Assembly (NCBI RefSeq): GCF_003144115.1
Contig: NW_020311998.1
Location: 123,669 to 187,668 of the forward strand
DNA: 64,000 bases
Direction: 5' to 3'
Source of the DNA: Tilletiopsis washingtonensis
Taxonomy: Eukaryota > Basidiomycota > Exobasidiomycetes > Entylomatales
Positions 54,267 to 64,000 of this stretch are shown here, piece by piece; the stretch's first letter is position 1; the number at the start of each line of letters is the position of its first letter. The notes under the pieces were generated by a model, which saw only the letters and a list, made by a program, of their open reading frames with translations, did no database searches and had not been told where the DNA came from. Both the position numbers and the translations under genes were made by a program.

Positions 54267-55757
54267 GAGTGTGTTTGGGAGGGAAGGGGGAAAGAAGAGC
54301 AGGAAGGGGCTCTCAGCGGACTGCTTATGAGGGCCAGAGCGCAGCCGCTACGCACGCGCGCACGCTCCACACGCGGCGCCGCAAGACCAACACCTGCCGC
54401 CTGCACCGCCTCCGGATGAACTGCTGCGCCGACGCCGGGCAGCCGAGGCTCAAGTCGCAAAGTCACCCCATCGAGCGGCATGTGTGCGTGTGCCCGATGG
54501 AGCGATTCGGGACTGGGAGTGGAGGCGCGGCAGGAGAGCAAGACGGCACCTCGGGTCGCCTGAACGCCGACGCCCTCGTGCTCAGGCACGGCGCGGGCTC
54601 TTGAGCAGCATGCAGCAGCGCAGGCACGAGGGTCCGGCGCTTTTCTGGGGCGCAACGCTCCGTGGTCGAGCTGTTGCTGCGCCCTGCCGAGACAAGCTCG
54701 TGGCATCTTGCGTGTGGCACAGCGTGCAGCGAGTGCTCCAGACAGCGTCAGCGAACGAAGCATCAGGCGGATGCGGCCGCGGCGCTCGGTGGGCGGTGCA
54801 AGAGCTCGCCATGCGTGCAACGCCGAGGCTGGCGCACACGCCTTGTCGCTGCGTTGAGCCCGCGGCCGGGAAGCCGCAGCACGTTGCACCTCGGCTCAGC
54901 AGCAACACTGCGGTGAGCGTGAGTGCACCCTCGTTCTGGCCAAAAGGGGCATCTCGGTTCTTCGATCGCTGCCGGTGATCAGCGAGGTGGTGCGTCACGC
55001 CGGTGCCGCGAAGCGAAGTGATGCGTGACGGTGGGAAAGGTAGCACCGCGGCGGCCGCGGGTGATCATGCCGTGCGACGCTCGAGGTCCAGCGCGGCCGG
55101 CTTGCGGGTCACGATGCTACGCGCTGCAGTCGAGTCGGCCATCCTGAGCGCCGTGCTGTACTCGACTGATGTGAGCGTCAGGCAGAAGAGCGGCAAGAGA
55201 GCGTGGGGCTGGTGCTATTAGGGTATGCTACATGCGAGAGATGCTGAGGATTGTCTGGGGCGACCGAGGATGGGAGGTGGCAGTGGATAGGAGGAGGGGG
55301 AGAGAGAGGAGCGCAGGGTCGTGAGGGGTCGAAAGGAAGCAAGGAGAGCGAGGCCAGGCTCAATGCTCGTCGGCCTCGCTGCTGGCGTGTCCGACCCGTG
55401 CGTGGCAGGCGGGCAGTGTATGTTGCTGGTCGCGCAAGCAGGACTTGCTTGCGCAACCCGCAGCATGCTCTGCCAGACTGCCACGCAACGAGCTAGAGCG
55501 CGCACTCAGCAAGAATGTCGAAGCACCACGCCGCCGAGCAGAAGCAGAGCCGGCTCGATGCCTCGCGGGTCTCTCTTCTTCCGTCTCCGACACGTGCACA
55601 CCGTCCACGACGTGCCCGCCGCGCGCCGACCCAGCAGAGGTTCTGATGGGGCGCCCGGCGGCAAATCGTGCGTGAACGATGCGCAAGTGAAGGACGCGTA
55701 CGATAGAGACCAAGCGAGTGCATCTGCTTTGCGCCACGACGGCCCGCTGTTGCGCGC
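54267..55757. other. 1.5-kb region with no confident protein gene
   Basis: Contains the upstream region of the mucin gene and the 3' side of SEN15. Reading frames on both strands overlap without recognisable domains. The only structured element is a long hairpin at 55401-55485. Confidence 0.45.
55401..55485 (+). ncRNA. candidate long hairpin (40-bp imperfect stem, 5-nt loop)
   Basis: Arms 55401-55440 and 55446-55485 flank the loop GGACT. On the + strand transcript I count 33 Watson-Crick pairs, 2 G-U pairs and 5 mismatches in 40 positions; the outer 8 and inner 9 pairs are perfect. Of the seven positions departing from perfect complementarity, two are G-U wobbles only if the + strand is transcribed. 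It lies between genes. It could be a small-RNA precursor, a structured non-coding RNA or a collapsed inverted duplication. No expression evidence is available. Confidence 0.55.
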
Positions 55758-56330
55758 CTAGTTGACCGGCTTGACGATGCCGCGCGCCAGCGTGTAGTAC
55801 ACGACGGTGCCGTCGGGCGAGAGCATGGCGAGGAGCAGATGAGCGCGCTCCGTCGGCGCCAGCGCTTCGCCGTCGCTGCTTGGCCCGTCGCTGAGCCGAT
55901 CGAGTGCGTCAAAGAGCATCGTGAAGCTGGCGCACCGCTCGTCAGTGCGCTGCTTTTTGGCAGGGCCAAGCAGGGCGGACTCACTGTGCGCTGCTCAGCG
56001 TGTTCTCGATGCGGCACGGCACGACGACCTCGCGCTTGGTGCGCTCGGGACGCAGGCCGCGCACAACTGCGAAGCCTGAATTGGCGCCCGTGTCGACTGC
56101 GCCGCTGCTACCGGCCGGCGCAAAGTCGAGCACGTCGAGCTGCGTCCATGCGGCGGCGTGCGCCAGGTCGGCATAGGTGCGCAGCAGCGGCGCGGCGTGT
56201 GCGGCGTGCGCCTCGGCCAGCGCCAGCACTGCTGGTGGCTGTTGTGGAGTCAGTGAATGTGAGAGTGTGGTGAGAGGGAGACACGAACCAGCGAGCGGAT
56301 GGCGGGCGAGGTGGAGGAGAGGGAGGACAT
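55758..56330 (-). CDS. SEN15: tRNA-splicing endonuclease subunit SEN15
   Basis: Structural subunit of the heterotetrameric tRNA intron endonuclease. Three exons (56289-56330, 55985-56238, 55758-55926) give 154 residues, near the family's usual length. Exon 1 encodes MSSLSSTSPAIRSL. Family features are LLRTYADLAHAAAWTQLDVL, the central strand GFAVVRGLRPERTKREVVVP, and the C-terminal core ERAHLLLAMLSPDGTVVYYT followed by LARGIVKPVN. The last motif (VYY-x-L-x-x-G-I-x-K-P) is the Sen15 signature. It is divergent from the allantoicase fusion. Confidence 0.88.
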
Positions 56331-56832
56331 GGTGGAGGAGAAGCAAAGCGGCGCGGCCTTGAGCGCCCGAACATCGCCGCATCTGTGCATGGGCTGCACC
56401 CTGTGCCGCGGCCCATCCTCTCTGCGCTGCGCCGGCGCGTGGCACGCCCATGCTGCCGCTGCGGCCCGGGACGGTCCGGCGGGTCGGAGCGCCAGGCGGA
56501 TGATAAGCTGCGATAGCGCACCCGAGGATGAGGCGTCAGATCAGCGAGTGCGGGGTGCACAGACCACGGCGTCAGACGGCGGAGAGCGCGGTGCAGGAGA
56601 GCTGCTGCGGCAGCGGGCAGCTGGCTGGAAGAAAGAAAAAGTGCGAGCAGCGAGCGAGACCAACACTCGACTGACGCCGTCCTCGTCCGAGCCTGGCTCC
56701 CAACACAAGCCTGACGCCCTGCCGCTCGCACCCGAGAGGCAAGAGAGCGTGCCAGCGAGGCAGACACAAGCCAGCGCGTCGCCGCCGCCGTTCCCTTCCC
56801 TCCTCACCACCACCACCACTGCCCACTCCACC
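56331..56832. promoter_or_regulatory. divergent promoter region SEN15/allantoicase fusion
   Basis: 502 nt between start codons. It contains GATAAG at about 56501-56506, a GATA-factor core as expected for nitrogen-regulated purine catabolism genes. A single six-base match is weak evidence. The last 60 nt before the ATG are pyrimidine-rich. Confidence 0.4.
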
Positions 56833-59045
56833 ATGTCCGCGCCTGCCTTCTCCACCGTCGAGCTGGCCGACTTCGCCGCCGCGTTCGGCGCCGCAACCGA
56901 GGTGTCGTCCGTCGCGCTGGGCGGCCGAGCGCTCAGCTGTTCCGACGAGTGGTTTGCGCCTGCCTCTGACCTGCTCAAAGTGCGTCATCTGCACCGCACC
57001 TTGCCGCACTGGGCCCTGAACTCTGCACACACAGGTCCACCCCGCGCCGTCGATGAAGGGCCAGTTCGGCCCCGCCGGCGCCCTCTTTGACGGCTGGGAG
57101 ACGCGCCGCCACAACCCGGCGGCGTACGACTGGGCCATTGTGCGCCTGGGTCCGCGCGCCGGCGCCGAGCTCAGCGGCTTCGACATCGACACGGCCAACT
57201 TCAACGGCAACGAGGGCCCCGAGGCCGAGGTGTGGGGCCTCTGTCTCGACGCCGACGAGGAGCGCACGGGCGCGGCCATCGCCGAGGATGATGAGCGTGT
57301 GCGTTGTCTGCCAGCAAGCGCAAGCGACGCCCTTGCCCGCTGCTGACTCCCTCGACACACGCAGTGGTTCCCGCTGCTGCCTCGAGTTCCGCTGGGCCCC
57401 TCCTCGCGACACCTCTTTGCCCTCAAGTCCGCCTCGGCACGCACCACGCACGTCAAGCTGCACATGGTGCCCGACGGCGGCATTGCGCGGTTCCGCTGCT
57501 ACGGGCGCATCTCTGCGCCTTCGGCCGGCTCGGGAGAGGGGGAGCGTGTGTGTGGCGAGGCACCGCAGGATGCGGCGCTCAACAGCCTGGATCTGGCTCA
57601 TGTGCTCAACGGCGGTCAGGTGGTGCAGTGAGTCGTAGCGCCCCCCTCCTGTGATGAGACAGCTGTCTGACAGGCTTGCAGCACCTCGGATCAACACTTT
57701 GGCGTAGGCTCCAACCTCATCCTGCCCGGCCGCGGCAAGGACATGGGCGACGGCTGGGAGACGAAGCGCAGCCGTGCGCCGGGCCACACTGACCATGTCA
57801 TCATCCGTCTGTGAGTGTCATGCTTTTTTGCCCTCAAGCACTGACTGCAAGCGCCGACACTGACGTTGACTGCGGCGAAACCAGCGGCGAGGCCGGCTAC
57901 CTGAGCACCCTCGAGATCGACACGGCCCACTTCCTCGGCAACTTCCCCGAGTCCGTCGCCGTGCACGCTACGTTCAGCGAGGATGTCCTTCCCTCCTCGT
58001 CTGCCGAGTGGACGACGCTTCTCCCGCGTGCTCGCATGGGCCCGGGCAAGCAGCACTTCTTCAGCGTCGCGTCCGAGGCTACGGCACAAGTGTTCAGCCA
58101 CGTGCGCGTCACCATGTTTCCCGACGGCGGCATCAAGCGTGTGCGCGTTGTTGGTCGGCGAGCTGCGCCTCTGGCAGGCCGCGACGCGGCGTCGCTGCCG
58201 GTGGTGCCGCTGCCCAACTTCTTCGAAAAGGCCCTGCCGGCCGTGCAGCCCGCTGCCGCAGCAGCCGCCGCACAAGCCGCCGCAGCACATGCTGCCACGC
58301 TTGGTTCGGGCCTCGTTGGCTCCGCCACTTCGGCATTCAACTCGCTCCTCTCCTCTGTCAACGGCACAACTGCGCCCGGCGTGCCTTCAAAGGCCCAACC
58401 TCAGAAGCCCCTGGCGCCCAACGCACCCACACTGACGCTGCCGCCTATCTCTGCCTCTGCGTTTGCGCGCTACGGCAAGCTCATCGCCGCGCCTGCAGTG
58501 GGCGCCGAGAACTCGCGGCCGCACAAGATTGTCAACCAAGGCTCGGCGCGCAAGTACGTCGCTCTTGCAGACGTGGCGTCCTCCTACCCCGAGGCGACGC
58601 CGGGCAAGGCCAGCATCCACGTGTACCGCTGCGAGGCGACGGCGCTGCCGTGGCACGTCGACGTGCTGGAGCGCCACGCGCACACCAGCCAGGCGTTCCT
58701 GCCCATGACGCCCGCGCAGGAGCATGACGGCTACTTTGTCGTCGTGGCGCTGAATGGCAAGGACGACAAGCCGGACCTCAGCACGCTCGCCGCCTTCCGC
58801 TGCTCGACGACTCAGGGCATTTCGTGAGTGCCCCCTCTTCCTCCGCTCCCTCCGTCCTCGTCGCCTCAAGTCGCTGACTGCCCCCCCCCCTTCCCAGCTA
58901 CAACGCAGGCACCTGGCACGCGCCCATGAAAGCCCTCGGCGGCTCTTTGCCGACCGACTTTGCAGTCGTGGTGCACGAGAGCGGCGTGCCGGAGCTGGAC
59001 TGCGAGGAGGAGTACTGGGAGCAGGCCGTCGCTGTCGTTGCCTAA
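56833..59045 (+). CDS. bifunctional allantoicase / ureidoglycolate lyase fusion
   Basis: One 629-residue protein from six exons (56833-56979, 57035-57298, 57365-57627, 57682-57810, 57885-58823, 58898-59045) combines two consecutive steps of purine breakdown: allantoate to ureidoglycolate plus urea, then ureidoglycolate to glyoxylate plus urea. The N-terminal half has the two allantoicase repeats: [20 protein letters not shown] with [20 protein letters not shown], and [20 protein letters not shown] with [20 protein letters not shown]. An Ala-rich linker near residue 390 ([16 protein letters not shown]) is followed by the lyase domain [37 protein letters not shown], and [13 protein letters not shown] with [10 protein letters not shown]. 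No stop codon or promoter-like gap separates the halves; the linker and lyase start lie inside one long exon, so the fusion does not depend on a splice prediction. Confidence 0.92.
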
Positions 59046-59164
59046 GAAAGACGCACGCAATGGCCGGCACGAAGCCAACCTTGCCCTCCGCGCTCAAAAC
59101 TCGTCACACTACCGCTAGACTTCTAGACTTCGCACTCGTGCGCTGAGAAGCAAATAGATGACGT

Positions 59165-60214
59165 TCAGAGTTGCGGAGGATGGCCGAGTGCGAAAGTAGC
59201 GGCCGCGTTAAGCACCATCTTGACGCTCTCCACCTCTTCCCTCGAGCGCGGGGCATAGACGAGGCAGTAAGTCGGCGGCAAGATCTTCGCCTTCTCTCCC
59301 TTGCGTGCCTTGTCGTGCAGGTATGCCCATCTCGCCGCCGCCGAGATGGGCATCGGCAGCCAGACGGGAGGCCACCAGCTGCCGCGATAAGCGACGCCTG
59401 CGAGGCGATGCAGCTCGCCCCAGCGCCGCTCGAGGAGCAGCGCCGCATCTTGTGGCGCGAGCACGACGTGCAGCGAGCCGTCGTGTGCGTGTAGGTGCGC
59501 AAACTCGCGCGAGAAAGAAGAGGCGTTGGAGCGCGGAGCGTGCAGGCCGGAGAGGAAGAGCTGCGAGAGCGACGTGGCGCGGCTTGCTGCAGGGGCGTGT
59601 GTGACTTGGAGAGAGGGCGCGGTGTGTGCTTCGAGCACGGAGAGGGACCGAGTGAGGGAGGTGTTGTGTGCTGCGAGGTGATTGAGATGCGCTAGGATCG
59701 CCTGCGTGTGCCCCCTTTCGTCAGCCACCTCTCGAGCCTGGTGCGGGGGCTGGCGACAGCCCCACGCTCGCCCTCGCGGACGCCTTACCTGATACTCCTC
59801 CGTGCCCTCCTTGCGACCCTCCTCCAACTGACGATGCGGCATCAACCCAAAAGTCCTCGGCCTTGTGCCCCTCTCTTGCAGGCCTTCAAGCGTCATTCTC
59901 CCGCCCATCAACTCGCCGTCTGCCAGCGGCAGTGCTTTGGCGTCAATCTCCCGGCCGCGCGCCATGGCCAGCGGCCTGAGGCAGAATGTATGGACTAGCC
60001 AGCCAAGCACGCCGCCGGGCGCGAGCCCGCCGGTGCCGAGAGAGCGGTAGAGCGTATAGTCGAGCCATGCGGCGTTGAGGAGGTAGGAGAGGAGGAGGGA
60101 GAGGAGCGTGGCGCTCGTGGCGGGTGCGCGCGTGTGCAGCGTGCGCAGCAGCGCGGGGAGCGCGCGTGGGTGGTGCAGCGCATGGGTGAGCTGCGGGAGC
60201 AGAGGCTGGGACAT
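59165..60214 (-). CDS. DUF5519 (luciferase-domain) family membrane protein
   Basis: Fungal family of unknown biochemical function; the Pfam name is historical and no light emission is implied. Start MSQPLLPQLTHALHHPRALP at 60214. A hydrophobic segment, ATLLSLLLSYLLNAAWLDY, near residue 40 suggests a membrane anchor. The domain spans AHDGSLHVVLAPQDAALLLE, RRWGELHRLAGVAYRG, then LPPTYCLVYAPRSREEVESV near the C-terminus. The frame stays open through what looks like a retained in-frame intron (donor after EEYQ, acceptor before AILAHLNHL, GTAAGG...CAG), so spliced and unspliced products would both be translatable; I favour splicing. It converges on the purine fusion gene (119-nt gap). Confidence 0.78.
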   Translation of the reverse strand: MSQPLLPQLTHALHHPRALPALLRTLHTRAPATSATLLSLLLSYLLNAAWLDYTLYRSLGTGGLAPGGVLGWLVHTFCLRPLAMARGREIDAKALPLADGELMGGRMTLEGLQERGTRPRTFGLMPHRQLEEGRKEGTEEYQVRRPRGRAWGCRQPPHQAREVADERGHTQAILAHLNHLAAHNTSLTRSLSVLEAHTAPSLQVTHAPAASRATSLSQLFLSGLHAPRSNASSFSREFAHLHAHDGSLHVVLAPQDAALLLERRWGELHRLAGVAYRGSWWPPVWLPMPISAAARWAYLHDKARKGEKAKILPPTYCLVYAPRSREEVESVKMVLNAAATFALGHPPQL

Positions 60215-61212
60215 GATGGGCGAGCGGGGAACGCAGGGTGGTGGAAGAGAGGCAAGGCGTCCGTGCACCTCCTCGCCGCTTTTGCTTCCGCCGCGCCGCG
60301 CCTCCACCCGACTTCGCCGCCCTCTCGCTCGCTCGCCTTCGCGGCGCGCGCCTCCCCGCGCCTCACGAGCTGTGCACCACTTCATTCCCTACGAACACAA
60401 GTGCAACGTGAATACCTCTGGGCTTTCGCTCGTGTTCTTGCTGCGCAGATGGATGTAGCGCGTTGCATTGCGCACGCTGACAGACTCCCGTTTGCCCGCT
60501 CCCTTGCTGCAGCGGTGCCCGCCTGAAGCAAGAAGAAGGGCCCTCGCCCTCTGCCTCTCCCCCCTTGCTCACCCTCTGCCAAGCTGAGGCCACGGCCCCT
60601 TCTCCAGCTTTCCTCCTGCGTCTCGCTTCCCACATGTGCCGCTGCCCCATCGATGTCCGCACATCCTGTCCCCCGTCCGCTGTCGCGCATCCTCCACATG
60701 CTGTGGCCGCCCTCAGGCCGGCTGCACGTCCAGCTTGCCCCTTGTCGGCGCACTCGGCAGTTTCTTCTGTTCCTCGCCGAGGTATAGCCGTCTAAAGAGC
60801 ACGTCTAGCAGTCATACATGCATCAGCTGTCGTTGTGCCGACCGTGCTTCGGGCGAGGCGCGCGAGAGCAGGGGAAAGGCACTTACAGGACGAAGCGACG
60901 AGGAACGGGAAGGAGATGACCATGACCTGTCGGCACGACGCCGTCAGCAGTGGCGGCTCGGCGGCATGCGACGGCAGCAGCAGACACGCACGCGGATGCG
61001 CTGCTGGTTCGGCGTGAGGGGCGTGCGTGGCGGCATGGCGGGCGGGCGCACTGCGAGGGCGGGCGTGGAGGGCGGTGAGGGGGCCAAGGCAAGATGGACA
61101 TGCGCCGCGCTCTCTTTTCTTGGCGGCGCCTGGCGCAGATCATCCAGACGCGCGTCTTCCCCCCCCCTCTCTCTTTCCGACCTTCACATCCCCCCCCCCC
61201 CCCCTCCTCTTT
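60215..61212. promoter_or_regulatory. divergent promoter region DUF5519/GPN2
   Basis: 998 nt. Two C-runs lie just upstream of GPN2 (61159-61167, and 15 C at 61190-61204), the second ending 8 nt before the ATG. Otherwise no gene, repeat or structured RNA recognised. Confidence 0.4.
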
Positions 61213-62983
61213 ATGCCATTCGGGCAACTCATCATCGGCTCGCCCGGCGCCGGCAAGACGACGTACTGCGCGGGTGCCCAGGCATTCCTGCACGCCCTCG
61301 ACCGCCCCGCGGCAGTCGTGAACCTCGATCCAGCAAACGAGAGGAGGCTGCTGCCGTATGCGCCCGCCGTCGACATCAACGAGCTCATCTCGGTGGCGGA
61401 TGTCATGAGGGAGTTTGGGCTGGGGCCGAACGTGAGTTGAGGGGCGAGGAGGAGGGAGAGTGAGGGGATGCAGAGGTAGCACGGGGCAGACGTGATGAAT
61501 GTGCGCAGTGAGGAGACCGGGAGGTGGGGCAGCCAGCAGCTGCGCAGGAGGAGGAGAGAACGTGAGGAAGATGGAGAGGTAGCGAGGGGCCAGCTGTGAT
61601 GAGTGTGCGCAGTGAGGGTAGACGGGCAGTGTAGCAGGGGCAGCCAGGGCAGCAGCTGCCGCATCGACCCGCAACTGACGCCCTGTCTTTGCTTGCTTGC
61701 TTGCAACAGGGCGCCCTGCTCTACTGCATGGAATACCTCGAGGCCAATCTCGACTGGCTCCTCGCCTCTTTACGTGCGCTCGGCGAGGATGCATACGTCC
61801 TCTTCGACATTCCGGGACAAGTCGAGCTTTCTACAAATCATCCCTCATTGCGCCGGATCCTCGAGGCGCTGGGCAAGGATGGCTGGCGCGTGAGTCCTCC
61901 TGCTGGTTGCAGGGGAGAGGAACGTGCGCTTGAGGAGAGAGAGAGAGAGGCTGATGGAGGAATGCAACGCAGTTGGTAGCGGTGCACATGGCCGATGCCT
62001 CGCACATCACCGATGCCTCGCGCTACGTCGCGCTGTTGCTGCTCAGTCTTCGCGCCATGCTCTCGCTTGAACTGCCGCATATCAACGTGCTCAGCAAGGT
62101 GGATCTGCTGGGCGAGGCGGTGGGGAAGGGCGGGGGCGGCAGTGCGGAGGATGGAGAGAGCGAGGAGAGCGATGGGTGGAGCAGTGCGGAGGAGGAGGAG
62201 GATGGGGAGCGAAAAGCGGGTGGGAGAAGGGAGGGCCTCGGTGAGACGTTGCCTGCGCCGCATCTACCGCTTGTTGCTCTCGGCTAATCCCCGAGGTCTG
62301 TTGCCCCAGCCTTCAATCTCTCCTACTACACGCGCGCCCAAGATCTCTCGCGCCTCACTGACTCTCTCGAGGCTCTCGCCGCGCCTCGTCGCGCCTCGCG
62401 CTTCGCCGAGCTCAATGCGCGCATCTGCGAGCTCGTCGAGGACTTTGGCCTCGTGGGCTTTGAGACGCTGGCGGTGGATGACAAGCGCAGCATGCTGCGC
62501 CTCACGCGCGTCATTGACAAGGCCGGAGGCTACGTCTACGCGCCACGAGCAGCAGGGCAGGCCAGTGCGCGTGAGCACAGAGGAGGGCCGAGCAATCCGA
62601 AGGACGTGCAGCTGCCGGCACAAGACGATCCGGAGCTTGCGAGGTACGAGGCAGGCAGTCTGGTGCGTCTCTCTCGTTTGCGACTGCCATCTCACTTGCT
62701 GACCCCCCGCTGCAACAATCAGGCAGCGACCGCAGGAGGTCTCCTCCGCCGCGATGGCGCAGCCACAGCCGCCGCGCTCTTTGGCACGGCCGACGGCGAC
62801 ATCGCAGGCTGGGGCGAGGCGGGCGATGTGCAAGAGCGCTGGGTCGACGATCGCGCGCGCTGGGATGCGTGGGAGGCGATGCAGGCGCAACAGGAGCGCG
62901 AGAAGCGCTTGGAGAGAGACGTGTATCGCGAGGCAGGCAAGGTGTTGCAGGCGGAGAAGGAGAGGAAGGAGCAGGGAGGGTGA
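61213..62983 (+). CDS. GPN2: GPN-loop GTPase 2
   Basis: GPN GTPases assist assembly and nuclear import of RNA polymerases. Five exons (61213-61431, 61710-61889, 61973-62240, 62310-62662, 62723-62983) give 426 residues. The P-loop GSPGAGKTT is at residues 9-17, VNLDPANE is switch I-like, and the diagnostic Gly-Pro-Asn is at residues 71-73, immediately followed by intron 1. Then [17 protein letters not shown], the G3 motif [10 protein letters not shown], the G4-like [11 protein letters not shown] and the C-terminal [15 protein letters not shown]. An acidic insert after LLGE ([18 protein letters not shown]) and a charged C-terminal helix ([20 protein letters not shown]) lengthen it beyond yeast Gpn2. 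Intron 1 (278 nt) carries an imperfect tandem duplication. Confidence 0.92.
61461..61681 (+). repeat. imperfect ~103-bp tandem duplication in GPN2 intron 1
   Basis: The marker GAGGTAGC occurs at 61473 and 61576, 103 nt apart. Each is followed by GTGATGA-x-TGTGCGCAGTGAGG and later GGGGCAGCCAG and GCAGCTGC. The copies differ by scattered substitutions and small indels, so the duplication is old compared with the 57-bp one at 26517. Confidence 0.8.
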
Positions 62984-63217
62984 GGGCCAATGCACCAGCA
63001 TGAAGAAACAAGGCGCGAGGGAAGCATTTCTTTCATTGGCGAGGGGAGCTGCGAGGAGCAGCTAAGGCACGCCGTGTACACGTAGACGAAAGGGTGAAGC
63101 GAGGACATCAGACACGGGGGAAGCAGACGGCGGCAGAGAGATGGACAAGTAGGGAGGGGGTGGCTAGGGGGGGACGGTGACGTAGACAGAAGCGATGGCA
63201 CGGCGAGCTAGCGCGCC
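62984..63217. other. convergent 3' intergenic region
   Basis: 234 nt between the stop codons of GPN2 and RSP5. Nothing notable. Confidence 0.4.
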
Positions 63218-64000
63218 TTACTCGTTCTGGAAGGACATGCCCTCCTCGACGGCGAGGATGAGCTTCTGCTCGAGCTGCTGCTCGCTCGTGTAGGGCGGCA
63301 GGTCGATGCGGTTGAAGCACGTGTGGCTCTTTGGCAGCTGCGTAATCTCGCCCGACTTTTCAATCGTAAAGCGCCGCGGGCCGTCGCTGCCCTGCAGGTC
63401 CTTGAAGCCGTTGACGGGAATGCGCGACGTGCCCGTGGCAAACTGCAGCAGGCGCGACTTGCGCTCCGTCGGCCACGCCTTGACGCACTTCCAGAACCAC
63501 TGCACCACCTCGTCCTTCTCCGTAAAGCCGCGGTAGTCGGTGAAGCGCTTCCAGTCGTCGATGTCGATCTCGCTCATGCCGCCAATGAGCAGCTCGAGCT
63601 CGCGCTCGTCGAACACGTTGATCAGGTCTTGCGGGATCAGCTCGGTGAAGCCGCTCATGAAGGCCTTGAACTGCTCCTCGACGCGCTTGTTGATGCGCCA
63701 CTCCGTCATCAGGTCGACGTACTCCTGCTTGTTCTCGTCCGTCACGTCGACGGCCTCGCCGCCGGGACGCAGCTCGACGGTGACCATCTCGCCGAACTTG
63801 TCCTCGACGGCCGTGAATGTCTCCTCGACGACATCCTCGATCGGATTGTCGAGCATCCACTGCAGCGAGCGGTAGTAGTCGGCATCGACGCTCTCGAGGT
63901 CGGCGAGCGTAATCTTCTTCTTGAGAATCATCTTGTAGAAGCTCACGATGAAGTAGGCGTCGAGGAAGCGGCGGTGGAAGATGGCGAGGCCGAGGCAGCG
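63218..64000 (-). CDS. RSP5: HECT-type E3 ubiquitin ligase RSP5/NEDD4 (C-terminal part, cut by window edge)
   Basis: C-terminal HECT domain of the NEDD4-family ligase that ubiquitinates membrane transporters and other substrates. The open frame continues beyond 64000, so the C2 domain, WW domains and start are outside. Visible motifs: [13 protein letters not shown] at the edge, [99 protein letters not shown] and the catalytic cysteine in [16 protein letters not shown]. It ends at MSFQNE, the conserved NEDD4 tail length. No intron in the visible 783 nt. Confidence 0.95.
   Translation of the reverse strand, partial: RCLGLAIFHRRFLDAYFIVSFYKMILKKKITLADLESVDADYYRSLQWMLDNPIEDVVEETFTAVEDKFGEMVTVELRPGGEAVDVTDENKQEYVDLMTEWRINKRVEEQFKAFMSGFTELIPQDLINVFDERELELLIGGMSEIDIDDWKRFTDYRGFTEKDEVVQWFWKCVKAWPTERKSRLLQFATGTSRIPVNGFKDLQGSDGPRRFTIEKSGEITQLPKSHTCFNRIDLPPYTSEQQLEQKLILAVEEGMSFQNE

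Noticed and set aside
55321-55761. 146-codon + strand frame covering the hairpin
   Set aside because: It overlaps a comparable minus-strand frame produced by the inverted repeat itself, and no domain is seen.
1-64000. tRNA, rRNA, CRISPR, transposon or virus-like elements
   Set aside because: No B-box/T-loop consensus, array of spaced repeats, transposase, reverse transcriptase or capsid-like frame was recognised. Repeats found are local tandem or simple-sequence ones.

Overview
The window is nuclear DNA from a filamentous or dimorphic fungus, most likely a basidiomycete (Ustilaginomycotina is my best guess). The reasons are high GC, densely packed genes, many introns of 50-80 nt with GTGAGT-like donors and CAG acceptors, a class I hydrophobin, and fungal gene families such as OPI3, a ZAP1-like factor and a GPI-anchored mucin. 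I reconstructed 25 protein genes by joining reading frames at GT-AG junctions. Where I summed the exons, the totals were divisible by three. I saw no tRNA, rRNA, CRISPR array, transposon or virus-derived element.

Layout. 0.1-9 kb: ALKBH6-like oxygenase, MOG1, COQ2 and CWC22. 9-16.6 kb: a two-finger C2H2 factor, a 3.5-kb gene-poor stretch and SRP9. 16.9-23.7 kb: mitochondrial ribosomal protein S9, a 2.6-kb gene-free stretch, a hydrophobin and a NIPA-type Mg2+ transporter. 24.5-34.5 kb: an unknown coiled-coil protein, a GBD/FH3 (formin-N-terminus-like) protein, OPI3 and a secreted GH20 hexosaminidase. 35-45.4 kb: a large UBA-E2 ubiquitin-conjugating enzyme, mitochondrial S6, AP-1 gamma-adaptin and a RanBPM-like LisH/CTLH/CRA protein. 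46-56.3 kb: an ERI1-like SAP/DEDDh exonuclease, a ZAP1-like zinc-finger regulator with a cysteine-rich N-terminus, a Ser/Thr-rich GPI-anchored protein, an intergenic long hairpin and SEN15. 56.8-64 kb: an allantoicase-ureidoglycolate lyase fusion, a DUF5519 membrane protein, GPN2 and the C-terminal part of RSP5 (cut by the window edge).

Most genes are housekeeping and unrelated to each other, and there is no operon-like cluster. The neighbours alternate strand almost strictly (20 of 24 adjacent pairs), giving short convergent 3' gaps and divergent shared promoters. The most notable points are the purine-salvage fusion enzyme, two consecutive 12-nt microexons at the E2 active site, an ALKBH6 model whose iron-binding HxD segment is absent at a 31-nt poly-G tract, the cysteine-rich ZAP1-like factor, and a 40-bp hairpin between genes. 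I did not find a convincing new multi-gene system.
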